Origin: an uncultured Eubacteriales bacterium
Lineage (GTDB): Bacteria > Bacillota > Clostridia > Oscillospirales > CAG-272
Assembly (NCBI GenBank): GCA_934474225.1
Contig: CAKSLU010000001.1
Span: forward strand, 62,001 to 126,000
Direction of reading: 5' to 3'
Length of the DNA stretch: 64,000 nucleotides
Below, in pieces: positions 17,738 to 25,986 of this stretch (within the stretch, counting starts at the first letter, position 1; every line of letters starts with the position of its first letter). A model generated the notes under the pieces. That model searched no databases. It was not told the origin of the DNA and was given only the letters and a program-made list of their open reading frames with translations. Made by a program: the position numbers and the translations under genes.

Positions 17738-18106
17738 TTATTTGCCGGATGAAAAACGATTGTTTGCGCGCTTGAACGAAACCACGCGGAAAGACGACGG
17801 CGATGTGCCGCTTGCCGCTGCGACCGCTGCGGTAATCACGGCGACAATCTCAAGGTCGTCCGCAGGAGCGGACACCGCAGGGGCAGGCGTCGCTGCGGGC
17901 ATCTCGACGGGCGCTTCCGCTTTCTTTTTCTTCTTGTTGCCGGAGAACCCGGTGAGGAGCAGATGCATCAGCTCGACCAGCCCCCACAGAATCGCGAGGA
18001 CGGCAAACACCGTGCCCATGCCGAGCAGTGAAACCTGGCCGCCGAGCAAGAGCTTGTCGCCGAGCGCCATTTCGGTCTCCGCCGCTGCCAAATAAAAACT
18101 AAACAT
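17738..18106 (-). CDS. OadG/MmdD-like small membrane subunit
   Basis: 122 residues. One membrane helix near residues 20-42 (GMGTVFAVLAILWGLVELMH), then a Lys-rich patch (KKKKK), a Pro/Ala linker and a C-terminal conserved block. In Na+ decarboxylases this gamma/delta subunit anchors the carboxyltransferase to the beta subunit. The start at ATG 18106 is set by TAAGGAGG eight bases upstream. It sits between the CoA-type carboxyltransferase and the biotin carrier, the usual place. Confidence 0.85.
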   Translation of the reverse strand: MFSFYLAAAETEMALGDKLLLGGQVSLLGMGTVFAVLAILWGLVELMHLLLTGFSGNKKKKKAEAPVEMPAATPAPAVSAPADDLEIVAVITAAVAAASGTSPSSFRVVSFKRANNRFSSGK

Positions 18107-18117
18107 CGTCTGCCTCC

Positions 18118-19578
18118 TTACAGGGGAAGATTTGCGTGCTTGCGCGCAGGCGCGCCGCCGCACTTGGAGGCGAGCATGGAGAGCGCCGCACAGATGCGCA
18201 TGCGCACTTCGGATGCCGCAATGACATCGTCAATTTCGCCGTGGACGGCAGCCTTGACCGGTGCTGCATTTTCGGCAGCCCACTCGGCTTCCAGCTCGTC
18301 GCGGCTCTTCTTGGCGACCTTTTCGTTTTCGAGGAAGGCAACTGCCGCCTTCGGGCTGAGAATGCTGATTTTTGCGGTGTCCAGTGCAAACGCGATGTCC
18401 GCGCCGACCGACTTCGAGCCCATCAGCACAAATGCGTTGCCGTAAGCTCTGCCGAGAACGACGGTGACCTTTGCGGTCTCGGCGGTCGAATATGCATAGG
18501 CGAGCTTTGCAAGCTCTGCCGCATAGGGTGCGTTTTCGTAGCTGTCGCTTGCCGTGACGCCCTCGCTGTCGACCAGCGTGACGACCGGGATGCCGAATGC
18601 GTCACACATCGACACGAATTTCGCCAGCTTTCTTGCGGCGTTCGGCGTCAGTCTGCCGCCGTTCTCCTTCGGCTGATTTGCGACGATGCCGCAGACCGTG
18701 CCGCCGACGGATGCCAGAGCGGAAACAGCCTCGGGCGCATAGTTTTCGGAAAGCTCCAGGTAGCGGCCGCCGTCGCAGACAGTAGCAAGCACAGCTTTCA
18801 TATCATAGTCGCCGTCGGCAAACGCGAGGTCTACCGTGCGGTTTAAGTCATCCGTGCAAAGCTCGGTGACGGTGCCTTCCATGTTGTTCTGGGGCAGGTA
18901 ATTGATGATGGCGCGGATACCGCCGAGCGCCTCCGCATCGGTGGCGTACAGCTTGGTGACCAGTCCGTTTGCAAAGCTGCGGTCTGCCGTGCCTGCGTCC
19001 TTCGCCTTCAGCGTAGAAATCGGGGAGACATAGAGACTTGCCTTGTCCTTGACGGCAACGGTGATGTCAAACATCGAGGCGATGACCGCCGCGCTGCCTG
19101 CACAGACGCCGTTGATATAGGCAATCTGCGGGATGATGCCGGATGCATCCGAAACCGCGCGCATGACCTTGCCGTATGCGCCGAGCGCATCTACGCCCTC
19201 GCTGAGTACAGCGCCTGCGCTGTTGAATACGCCGATGACCGGCGCGCCGTTCTTGACGGCGAGCGCATAGAGGTCGCAGATCTTCTTTGCCTGTACCTCG
19301 TCAAACGCACCTTTCATTCTGTAGAAATCCTGTGCGAACACGAAAACGAGGCGGGCGTCAATCGCGCCGTAGCCGCAAATCACGCCTTCGTAGTCCCGCT
19401 CGTCAAAATCGCGTTTGACATAAGCACCGATTTCGACGAAGGTGCCTTCGTCCAGGACGGAGGCAATCGTCTGCCGTGCGCTGAGCGCCTTGTCCTTTGC
19501 AGCGGCAGATGCGCTTTGCGCGTCCTTCTTGGCAAGCTCCGCTTTGAGCTCGGCTGCCGTCTTTGCTGTATTGTCCAT
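18118..19578 (-). CDS. mmdA: Acyl-CoA carboxyltransferase (methylmalonyl-CoA decarboxylase alpha-like)
   Basis: 486 residues with two crotonase-like halves of the acyl-CoA carboxylase carboxyltransferase family (ACC-beta/MmdA). Seen: INGVCAGSAAVIASMFD near 155-171 and VLGRAYGNAFVLMGSK near 373-388, the oxyanion-hole regions. It is a little shorter than typical MmdA (about 510). It would take CO2 from a malonyl- or methylmalonyl-type CoA onto biotin. It is first in the operon behind a good promoter. Together with the OadA-type enzyme it gives the operon two carboxyltransferase specificities. The exact CoA substrate is not proven. Confidence 0.85.
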   Translation of the reverse strand: MDNTAKTAAELKAELAKKDAQSASAAAKDKALSARQTIASVLDEGTFVEIGAYVKRDFDERDYEGVICGYGAIDARLVFVFAQDFYRMKGAFDEVQAKKICDLYALAVKNGAPVIGVFNSAGAVLSEGVDALGAYGKVMRAVSDASGIIPQIAYINGVCAGSAAVIASMFDITVAVKDKASLYVSPISTLKAKDAGTADRSFANGLVTKLYATDAEALGGIRAIINYLPQNNMEGTVTELCTDDLNRTVDLAFADGDYDMKAVLATVCDGGRYLELSENYAPEAVSALASVGGTVCGIVANQPKENGGRLTPNAARKLAKFVSMCDAFGIPVVTLVDSEGVTASDSYENAPYAAELAKLAYAYSTAETAKVTVVLGRAYGNAFVLMGSKSVGADIAFALDTAKISILSPKAAVAFLENEKVAKKSRDELEAEWAAENAAPVKAAVHGEIDDVIAASEVRMRICAALSMLASKCGGAPARKHANLPL

Positions 19579-19684
19579 TGTAAACCTCCGTTTACTTAAA
19601 ATTTTGCTCTCTAATTATTATGGAGAAGAAAAGTATGTATAATACGCAAAAATCGTGCCGAAATACCTTTCTAACCCATTATAT

Positions 19685-19713
19685 ACTATACCACATTCAA
19701 AATCGATTTTCAA
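19685..19713 (-). promoter_or_regulatory. Promoter of the decarboxylase operon
   Basis: Minus strand TTGAAA (19713-19708), 17-base spacer, TATAGT (19690-19685), followed by a second AT-rich TATAAT. The leader to ATG 19578 is about 100 bases, A+T-rich, with no clear hairpin. Confidence 0.65.
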
Positions 19714-19781
19714 TCAAAAAAAGTGTTAAATTATTATCAACTTTATAGAAATTTTTCACACAGTTTTATGAAGTTTCACGA

Positions 19782-19813
19782 AAAAAAGAAAAAACGCGAT
19801 AAAATCGCGTTTT
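19782..19813 (-). terminator. Terminator of the XRE-regulator operon
   Basis: On the minus strand AAAACGCGAT (19813-19804) pairs with ATCGCGTTTT (19800-19791) and is followed by a run of T's. It ends the operon running from the Xer gene or from an internal promoter. Confidence 0.8.
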
Positions 19814-19832
19814 CAGATTGGGCTATTTGTAT

Positions 19833-20702
19833 TTACCGTACGATGGATGCGAGAATCGCTTCCCGCCGCTCGCGGCTTTCGTAGGCACCCTTGTAGTCCT
19901 CGCAGGTCTTGCAGCAGTCTTCCACCGCAGCGGCGGCAAGCAGCGCAAGAAAGCAGGGAACCTCTTTGGATGCGGCAATCGGACGGAGCGCCAGAATGGC
20001 ATCGATGAACTTGTAGTCCGCCAATTTCAACTTTGCATCGACATAGGCGGCATACGGTGCTTTCAGCAAATCGAGCGTCAGAATGGCATGCACGGCTGCA
20101 GGGGCGCCGTCGGCAAGGCGGCGCAGGGCAAAGATAAAGAGCGAGGGCTGAAAGCCGAAATCCGGCTTGTCCGGCGCGATGGAGAGAATGTCCTGCGGGC
20201 TGTCTATCCGCTCGGTAAGCCGACGCACAAAGTCGATGCGCGCAGGCGTGACTTCTGCCGGCGGAACCGGGGCAAGCGGGAGCGCCGCCTCAGCGGCGTC
20301 CAGCCATTTGCGCGCCGCCGGCAAATCGCCGCGGTCAAATGCCTGCATGCCGACGCGAAACGCGCAAAGCGTATAGACGGCGGCATTCTTTTCGTCGGGG
20401 GCGATGCCCGCCGCAGCAAACGCGGCGAGGCAGCCTGCATAATCCGCAGCGGCAAAGGCGTCGGCAATCTGCCGCTCTGCCTGCGTGCGCACGGCGGGCA
20501 GCAGGTCGTCCGCGGGGTCGAGCAGAAAACCGGGGGAGACTCCCAGCCGCTCGGCAAGCGCCAAAAGCGTCTCGAGCGAGGGCATGGCGTCGTCATGCTC
20601 GATGCGGCTGAGCATGCCGTGGGTCACAATGCCGTCGGCAAGCGTGGCTTGCGTGAAGCCGCGTAGGCGCCGCAGGCTTTTCATCTTGGAACCGAGGGAC
20701 AC
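19833..20702 (-). CDS. XRE-family transcriptional regulator with helical C-terminal domain
   Basis: 289 residues. Residues of about 6-62 are a helix-turn-helix of the Cro/CI type (RRLRGFTQATLADGI, then MLSRIEHDDAMPSLETL). The rest is Ala- and Leu-rich helices resembling tetratricopeptide repeats, as in peptide-sensing regulators. The start is GTG 20702, because AAAGGAG lies seven bases upstream; ATG 20684 would remove part of the first helix. It is the last of five closely spaced minus-strand genes. Target and ligand are unknown. Confidence 0.8.
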   Translation of the reverse strand: MSLGSKMKSLRRLRGFTQATLADGIVTHGMLSRIEHDDAMPSLETLLALAERLGVSPGFLLDPADDLLPAVRTQAERQIADAFAAADYAGCLAAFAAAGIAPDEKNAAVYTLCAFRVGMQAFDRGDLPAARKWLDAAEAALPLAPVPPAEVTPARIDFVRRLTERIDSPQDILSIAPDKPDFGFQPSLFIFALRRLADGAPAAVHAILTLDLLKAPYAAYVDAKLKLADYKFIDAILALRPIAASKEVPCFLALLAAAAVEDCCKTCEDYKGAYESRERREAILASIVR

Positions 20703-20729
20703 GCAGATTCTCCTTTCCCGGGAAATACT

Positions 20730-21251
20730 TTACTTTTTGAAGATGCTGTTTCCGGCAGTGTCGATGGCGACAAACAGCGGAAAATCGCGAACCGTAAAGC
20801 GTTTGACCGATTCGCACCCGAGGTCGTCATAGGCGATGACCTCGCTTTTGACAATGGCGCGGGAGGCAAGCGCACCTGCACCGCCGATGGCGCAGAGGTA
20901 CAGCCCGCCGCTTTTGCGGATGGCGTCGTAGACCGCCTCGCTGCGGTCGCCTTTGCCGATGGTGGCGGCAAGCCCCATATCATAGAGCTTTGACGCATAG
21001 ACATCCATGCGTGACGAGGTCGTCGGACCGCAGGAACCGACCGCGCCGCCTTTCGCGGGCGTCGGCCCGGCGTAATAGATGAACGCGCCTTCTATCGGGT
21101 AGGGCAGCGGTTCGCCCGCCGCAATCGCCGCAAAAATGCGTTTATGCGCCGCATCGCGCGAGGTATAGACCGTGCCCGAGAGCAGAATCTCCTCACCGGC
21201 GTGCAGGGTATGCGCCCATTCCTTGAAATTCTCCGTATGACAGTTTTTCAT
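20730..21251 (-). CDS. Fumarate/tartrate hydratase beta subunit (class I, iron-sulfur type)
   Basis: 173 residues matching the C-terminal (beta) half of class I fumarase. Seen: LLSGTVYTSRDAAHKR near 24-39, GPTTSSRMD near 80-88 and GGAGA near 125. The start at ATG 21251 gives the family's N-terminus and lies one base from the stop of the DivIVA gene, implying coupled translation since no ribosome site is evident. In two-subunit fumarases the alpha subunit, which holds the 4Fe-4S cluster, is normally encoded next door. None is here, so this is an orphan beta subunit in this window. Confidence 0.85.
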   Translation of the reverse strand: MKNCHTENFKEWAHTLHAGEEILLSGTVYTSRDAAHKRIFAAIAAGEPLPYPIEGAFIYYAGPTPAKGGAVGSCGPTTSSRMDVYASKLYDMGLAATIGKGDRSEAVYDAIRKSGGLYLCAIGGAGALASRAIVKSEVIAYDDLGCESVKRFTVRDFPLFVAIDTAGNSIFKK

Positions 21252-21252
21252 A

Positions 21253-22050
21253 TCAGAAGTTGAATTTGATGCGATTCTCATCGCTGAAAATCTTTGCCGC
21301 CTCGGCATGAATAGCCGCCTCGGCATCGCTCTTGCCATTTGTCAGCTTGTCGTCCAGCTCCGCCGAGGACTTGCCGATGTTCTCTGCAAGCGCGTGCAGG
21401 AGCGCGGCGGTCTGCTCGGTCTGTGCAGTCAGCGTGGAGTAGGAGTCGTTTGCAATCTTTTTGATTTGGTTTTTCACCGCATAGGCAGCAGTTGCGGCGC
21501 GCGCATTGAAACTCGCGGCAGCGCTCTCCAGCTGCTCGTCGGCGCTTTTGCGCATGGCATCCGCCTCGCGCTTGGCGTTTTCGATGATTTCCTCGGCGGT
21601 GCTCTGCGCGGAGAGGATGATCTCGCCGAGCTGGGCGCTCACGCCATCGTATTTTTCGGACTTGGCAATGGCGTCCGAGAGCGAGGCGAGCCGTTCATCC
21701 AGGCTTTCGGCGCGTTCTTCGGCGGCACCGCGTTCCAGACGCAGACTTTCGATGGTGCGGTTCTGCTCCTCGATGCGGGCAAGCTGCTCGGCAACCAGCT
21801 TTTCGCGGGCGGCAGCGGCTTCTTCCAGCGCCGATACGCGTTCCAGCGCCTGCTTCAACTCGGACTTTGCCGTCTCAAGCTCGGCAAGTTTGGCTTCCAT
21901 CGCTTCACGCTTGCGTCCCGCCGCGCGCTCTCGCTCGGCAAATTCGCTGTTCAGCTTTTCGATATAGCTGTTGACATCCTCGCGGTTGAAACCGCCGAGC
22001 GATGTGCGGAAATAGACCATTTTTTCCTTCGGCATACTGTCTTTGGACAT
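21253..22050 (-). CDS. DivIVA-domain coiled-coil protein
   Basis: 265 residues. The N-terminus has the DivIVA membrane-binding pattern (VYFRTSLGGFNREDVNSYI), followed by a coiled coil from about 40 to 125 rich in Glu, Ala, Leu and Arg, and a second helical region to the end. DivIVA relatives mark curved membrane at poles and septa and recruit division or cell-wall factors. The start at ATG 22050 follows GAGGTG. It lies in a row with YunB and a Xer recombinase, consistent with a role near division or sporulation; the partner is unknown. Confidence 0.8.
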   Translation of the reverse strand: MSKDSMPKEKMVYFRTSLGGFNREDVNSYIEKLNSEFAERERAAGRKREAMEAKLAELETAKSELKQALERVSALEEAAAAREKLVAEQLARIEEQNRTIESLRLERGAAEERAESLDERLASLSDAIAKSEKYDGVSAQLGEIILSAQSTAEEIIENAKREADAMRKSADEQLESAAASFNARAATAAYAVKNQIKKIANDSYSTLTAQTEQTAALLHALAENIGKSSAELDDKLTNGKSDAEAAIHAEAAKIFSDENRIKFNF

Positions 22051-22137
22051 CTTGCACCTCAAAAAAGTATAATTTGACTCACATACATAATATAGCACAA
22101 TTCGACCGCCGTGGCAATAGCTTTTTGCGGAAAGCCG

Positions 22138-22854
22138 TCACCGTTGCCGCGCACCGTAGTCCGCGATGTCGTCGATCTCGGTCTCGCTCACATCGGAGGA
22201 GAAGCGGTCAATGCGGGTGTACGCCTCCGGCACCTTGCCTACAATGACGGTTTCGGCAACGCAGACTTCCGTCGGCACGGCAAAGGTCCGCACCGCGCCC
22301 GGCAGCAGCGCCGTGACCTCGACGGTCACGCACAAAAGCACGCGATGCAGCGTCTGGTTGATGCCGCTCTCGACAAAGTCGCCGCGCACCGTGCAGGTGA
22401 TTTTCTGCGAGACCGCCAACTTTACGCGCACGTCCGGCCCTTTGCCGGACAAAAGCGCGCTGCCGGAGAGACTGCCGAGCGGGATGCGCACGGTCATGCG
22501 CTCTTTCGTCAGTGCCTCGGCGGCGTCGCTTGCCACATCGCCGGACAGTTTGGCGAGGCGGGGCGAATTGGTCTCGACCGAGACGACGCTGCCGTCCTCG
22601 CCGAAATGCAGGCGCACGAAGTCGGCGTAGCCGTCGCCGCTTGTCTGCATCCGCTCCCGCACGATTCGGTTTATCGCCTCGGTGAGCTCGGTCGTGCATC
22701 TCGCCTTTGCCAGCGGCAGCAGGACGGGCAGAATCTGCAAATTGTAGATAAGTACGCAGATAATCAGCAAAAACAGGGCGAAAACGGCGAATTTCGTCCC
22801 GCGTCGCCGCGCTTTGCGCTGTTGTTTCGGTCCGGGCAGCCCGCATAATGGCAT
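22138..22854 (-). CDS. yunB: Sporulation protein YunB
   Basis: 238 residues. After a basic N-terminus (KQQRKARRRGTK) there is one membrane helix near 22-42, then a conserved extracytoplasmic domain with the family's IPLGSLSGSALLSGKGP segment and the ending pattern RIDRFSSDVSETEIDD. YunB is a mother-cell protein of endospore formers, needed for normal sporulation; its molecular task is unclear. The start at ATG 22854 follows GGGGGTG. It supports an endospore-forming host. Confidence 0.85.
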   Translation of the reverse strand: MPLCGLPGPKQQRKARRRGTKFAVFALFLLIICVLIYNLQILPVLLPLAKARCTTELTEAINRIVRERMQTSGDGYADFVRLHFGEDGSVVSVETNSPRLAKLSGDVASDAAEALTKERMTVRIPLGSLSGSALLSGKGPDVRVKLAVSQKITCTVRGDFVESGINQTLHRVLLCVTVEVTALLPGAVRTFAVPTEVCVAETVIVGKVPEAYTRIDRFSSDVSETEIDDIADYGARQR

Positions 22855-22904
22855 GCAATCACCCCCATGTTCACAGGGTATGCAGTGCACGGCGCGGGCG
22901 TCCG

Positions 22905-23957
22905 TCAGCCCTCGGGGGCGTCTTTTTTCGGCTGTGGGCGCGGCGGCTTGACACCGGAGAGCGGATTCTGCTCCATGGCGCTCTCCATACCGGCGCTGCT
23001 GACATGCGTGTAGATTTGCGTGGTGTTCAGCTGCTCATGTCCGAGAATGTCCTTCAGCACGCGCACATCCACATGCCCGGTCTGATACATCAGCGTGGCG
23101 GCGGTGTGCCGCAGCTTGTGCACCGAGTAGCCCTTGTTTTCCAGCCCGGCGGCTTTCAGGTATTTGCCGATCATCCATTGCACGGTCTTGTTGCTGATGC
23201 GCTGCCCGCGGCTGCTCAGAAAGAGGGCGGGGCAGGCGGCGGTTTTTTCATCGAGGTTTGCACCGCGCACCGCAAGATAGTCGGTGAGCGCCGCGCGGCA
23301 GGCATTGTTCAGATAAATGATGCGCTCCTTTGCGCCCTTGCCGGTGACACGCACCGAGCGCAGGTCGCCGTCCATGTCCCGCATGTCGATGCCGCACAGC
23401 TCGGAGAGACGCATCCCGCAGTTGAGAAACAGCGTGGCAATGGCGTAGTCCCGCCGCACGGATTTGGATACCGTGTCGCTTGCAATCGCGTTCAGCAACG
23501 CAAGGCTTTCCTCGGCGGAGAGAAACTTCGGCAGGGTCTTTTCTTTTTTCGGTGTGTCGATGTCCACCGCCGGGTTTTTCTCCAACAGGTGTCGCTTGTT
23601 GACAAGATATTTATAGAAGGATTTGATGGCGGACAGCTTTCTCGCCTTCGCCGCACGACGATTTTGCAGTACAGTGTCGGTGTAGAACAAAAATTGATAG
23701 ATATCTTCCGGACGGATGGCATCCGCAAAGGCGAGATCGACGCCTGTGATGTCCGTTTCTTCCAGCTCTGCGGCGCTCGGCTCGTGCCCGAGCTGCTTTA
23801 CCGCGCACATATAGCGAAAAAAAGTGCGCAAATCGAGGAGGTATTCCTCCACCGTCAACTTGGAGCGATTTTCAATGCCGCCCTTGTAATGTGCAAAGTC
23901 AAGGAGAATCGGCGGTAGTGTGGCACGGTCAATTTCGTTATGCGGTTGGACAGGCAT
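22905..23957 (-). CDS. Tyrosine recombinase, XerC/XerD type
   Basis: 350 residues. An N-terminal SAM-like DNA-binding domain (about 35-130) precedes the catalytic domain with GMRLSELCG (first Arg, near 201), HKLRHTAATLM (HxxR, near 296), the HEQ box near 319 and the Tyr nucleophile in TQIYTHV near 328. It is typical of chromosome-dimer resolution enzymes. No att sites, cargo or excisionase lie nearby, so a housekeeping Xer is more likely than an integron or phage integrase. GGAGGTG precedes ATG 23957. A TATAAT (23988-23983 on the minus strand) gives a likely promoter with a weak -35. Confidence 0.88.
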   Translation of the reverse strand: MPVQPHNEIDRATLPPILLDFAHYKGGIENRSKLTVEEYLLDLRTFFRYMCAVKQLGHEPSAAELEETDITGVDLAFADAIRPEDIYQFLFYTDTVLQNRRAAKARKLSAIKSFYKYLVNKRHLLEKNPAVDIDTPKKEKTLPKFLSAEESLALLNAIASDTVSKSVRRDYAIATLFLNCGMRLSELCGIDMRDMDGDLRSVRVTGKGAKERIIYLNNACRAALTDYLAVRGANLDEKTAACPALFLSSRGQRISNKTVQWMIGKYLKAAGLENKGYSVHKLRHTAATLMYQTGHVDVRVLKDILGHEQLNTTQIYTHVSSAGMESAMEQNPLSGVKPPRPQPKKDAPEG

Positions 23958-24039
23958 GGCGGCACCTCCGTTTCTGCTCTCTATTATACAAAATTCTTTT
24001 GCAAAAGAAAAGAGAAATGTGAAAAAAACGCGATTTGTC

Positions 24040-24068
24040 TTGCAGGGAATCGCAAAATCAGCTATAAT
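24040..24068 (+). promoter_or_regulatory. Promoter of the membrane protein/HAD/GNAT/rqcH unit
   Basis: TTGCAG (24040-24045), 17-base spacer, TATAAT (24063-24068), followed by a GGAGGG ribosome site before ATG 24108. The four genes downstream are packed with overlaps of a few bases. Confidence 0.75.
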
Positions 24069-24107
24069 AGTTAAACATGCATGGAAGTACCACGGAGGGA
24101 AACATAG

Positions 24108-24659
24108 ATGGAAAGAATCAAAGCGCGTTCGGGCGCAATCGGGCGTCTGATGGTCACACATATCGGTATGGCGGTGTTCGGCACGGTGCTGTATCTGTGG
24201 ACATGGCAGCTCGGGAGTGGGCCCGCCCTTGTCGGCGGCATTTTTGCTGCGCTGTTTTATGCCGCGATGGTCTATGTGCCGATGTGGGAACTTGGCGCCA
24301 AGGACAAACCGGCGATTGATGCGGGGAGACTGGTCGATTACCGCGGCGACGGCTTTTGGATTGCGGCGGTTGCACAGATTCCCGTGTTCTTGCTCACGCT
24401 GATTTATTTTATCTGCGGACTTGCTTCGCAGGCGGCGCTTGCGGATTCGATTCGCGCAGTCTGCTATGCGATTCTCGTCCTCGTGGACGGCTGTTTCACC
24501 GGTATCATGATCACGCTTGCCCCCGGTGGGAAGAACTACCTTGTTGTGGCGGCTGTATTTTTTGCCGCAGTGCTCTATGTTATCGCCGTCAGCGGCGTTT
24601 CCTACTTGCTCGGGACGAAGGAATTCCGCCTGTTTCCGAAGAAAAACGACAAGGCATGA
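24108..24659 (+). CDS. Hypothetical membrane protein, four predicted helices
   Basis: 183 residues, not recognised. Four hydrophobic stretches lie near residues 17-35, 40-60, 87-108 and 117-165 (the last may be two helices), joined by short charged loops, with a basic tail KKNDKA. No catalytic motif is visible. Its stop codon overlaps the ATG of the HAD phosphatase (ATGA), so the two are translated together. It may be a small membrane partner or housekeeping protein; no function can be assigned. Confidence 0.75.
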   Translation: MERIKARSGAIGRLMVTHIGMAVFGTVLYLWTWQLGSGPALVGGIFAALFYAAMVYVPMWELGAKDKPAIDAGRLVDYRGDGFWIAAVAQIPVFLLTLIYFICGLASQAALADSIRAVCYAILVLVDGCFTGIMITLAPGGKNYLVVAAVFFAAVLYVIAVSGVSYLLGTKEFRLFPKKNDKA

Positions 24660-25297
24660 AGTACAGGCAGATCATCTGGGATTTCAACGGCACGCTGCTC
24701 AATGATGTTGCAGAAACGCTGGAGGCAACCAATGCTTTACTGGCACGCCATCATAAGCCCGTGCTTGCCGATGCGGACGCCTATCGCCGCGTTTTCGGCT
24801 TTCCGGTCATTGATTATTACGAGAAAATCGGGCTGGAACGCGACAATTTCGAGGTCTACGCCGATGAATGGGTCGCGGAATACAACCGCCGTGCGCCGCA
24901 CGTCGGGCTGTATCCCGGCTGCCGCGAGGCGCTGGCTTTCTTCAAGGCTGCCGGATGCAGACAGTATCTGCTGTCCGCCACCGAGCGGGAGATGCTTGCA
25001 GGGCAGCTTGCGCCGCTCGGTATTGCGTCATTCTTTGATGACATTATCGGACAGGACGATACGCGGGCGCACGGCAAACTTGCGACAGCCGTCGAATGGT
25101 CAAAGAAAGTCAATCTTTCCGAAGCACTTTTGATTGGAGATTCACTGCATGACGCGGAGGTTGCAGCGGCAATCGGCGCGGACTGCGTGCTGCTTGCCTG
25201 CGGTCACCAGGATCGCGAACGGCTTACGGCAACCGGCTGCCGCGTGTTTGATACGGTCTGCGACCTGCTGCGCGCCGCCGAGGAGGGGAAACTGTGA
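24656..25297 (+). CDS. HAD-family hydrolase (phosphoglycolate phosphatase-like)
   Basis: 213 residues. HAD motif I is DFNGTLLN (usual DxDGT; the second Asp is replaced by Asn), motif II is the LLSAT region near 103, and motif III/IV is the later Lys plus GDSLHDAE near 163. The cap is of the small helical type. The Asn in place of the acid/base Asp would be expected to weaken or change phosphatase chemistry, though DFNGT variants form a recognised HAD branch. It starts within the stop of the upstream gene. Substrate unknown. Confidence 0.82.
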   Translation: MKYRQIIWDFNGTLLNDVAETLEATNALLARHHKPVLADADAYRRVFGFPVIDYYEKIGLERDNFEVYADEWVAEYNRRAPHVGLYPGCREALAFFKAAGCRQYLLSATEREMLAGQLAPLGIASFFDDIIGQDDTRAHGKLATAVEWSKKVNLSEALLIGDSLHDAEVAAAIGADCVLLACGHQDRERLTATGCRVFDTVCDLLRAAEEGKL

Positions 25298-25983
25298 TGG
25301 ACATCATACTCGACGCGGACGGGGAAGACCTGATTCGCGACACGCACTTTGACATCGCCGTGCCGGTGCATGTGGAGACCTTTGACGGCGAGACGAAAAT
25401 CTTTGCATATCCGTCGGTTCGGACGCTGTGCGAAAACTATGCCGCAAGGTTTGCGGACGATTTGTACAGCGAAGCCGCTACTGCCTTTTTGCAGGATGGT
25501 TGTGCTGCGTTTTGCAAGTCACTCGGCTATGCGATGGACAGGCATTCCGCCGTGGTCGGCTACAACTTTTTGTCGCAGGAGGACGCAGCTGCGGACGGCA
25601 CGATCTGCAAGCGGATTCGTCGCGACGGAAAATATAAAAATTTGACCACATTTGACCTTTCGGCTTGCCTTGCCGCCGAGCGCGTGATTTTCGCCGTTGT
25701 CTCGGAGGACGCAATCGTGTCGCTTGCGGTCTCCTGCGAGGCACCGTATGGGGGAGAAGAAGGCACGCCGATCGAAATCAGCGTGGAGACGGCGCCCGAC
25801 TATCGCGGGCGCGGGTATGCCACGGCATGCGTGCGCACGCTTGCCGCTTATCTTGCGGCGCGCGGATATCGGACGCTCTATAAATGCAGAAAAGAGAATG
25901 TTGCCTCCGCCTGCGTGGCACGCGGCGCAGGCCTCGTGAAGACGGGCGATTTTGCCTACTTTGTATACAGGAAGAACGGGTGA
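25297..25983 (+). CDS. GNAT-family N-acetyltransferase
   Basis: 228 residues. The C-terminal half has the acetyl-CoA loop YRGRGYATACVRTLAAYL (near 169-186) and the following beta strand, both typical of GNAT. The N-terminal half is less conserved. The start at ATG 25297 follows GAGGAGGGG and shares a base with the HAD gene's stop (TGATG); the GTG three bases earlier is a weaker choice. It sits between the HAD gene and rqcH. Substrate unknown. Confidence 0.8.
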   Translation: MDIILDADGEDLIRDTHFDIAVPVHVETFDGETKIFAYPSVRTLCENYAARFADDLYSEAATAFLQDGCAAFCKSLGYAMDRHSAVVGYNFLSQEDAAADGTICKRIRRDGKYKNLTTFDLSACLAAERVIFAVVSEDAIVSLAVSCEAPYGGEEGTPIEISVETAPDYRGRGYATACVRTLAAYLAARGYRTLYKCRKENVASACVARGAGLVKTGDFAYFVYRKNG

Positions 25984-25986
25984 AGC

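Noticed and set aside
22905..23957. Xer-type recombinase as sign of an integrated element
   Set aside because: No att repeats, excisionase, phage or conjugation genes or change in composition lie around it; the neighbours are core genes.
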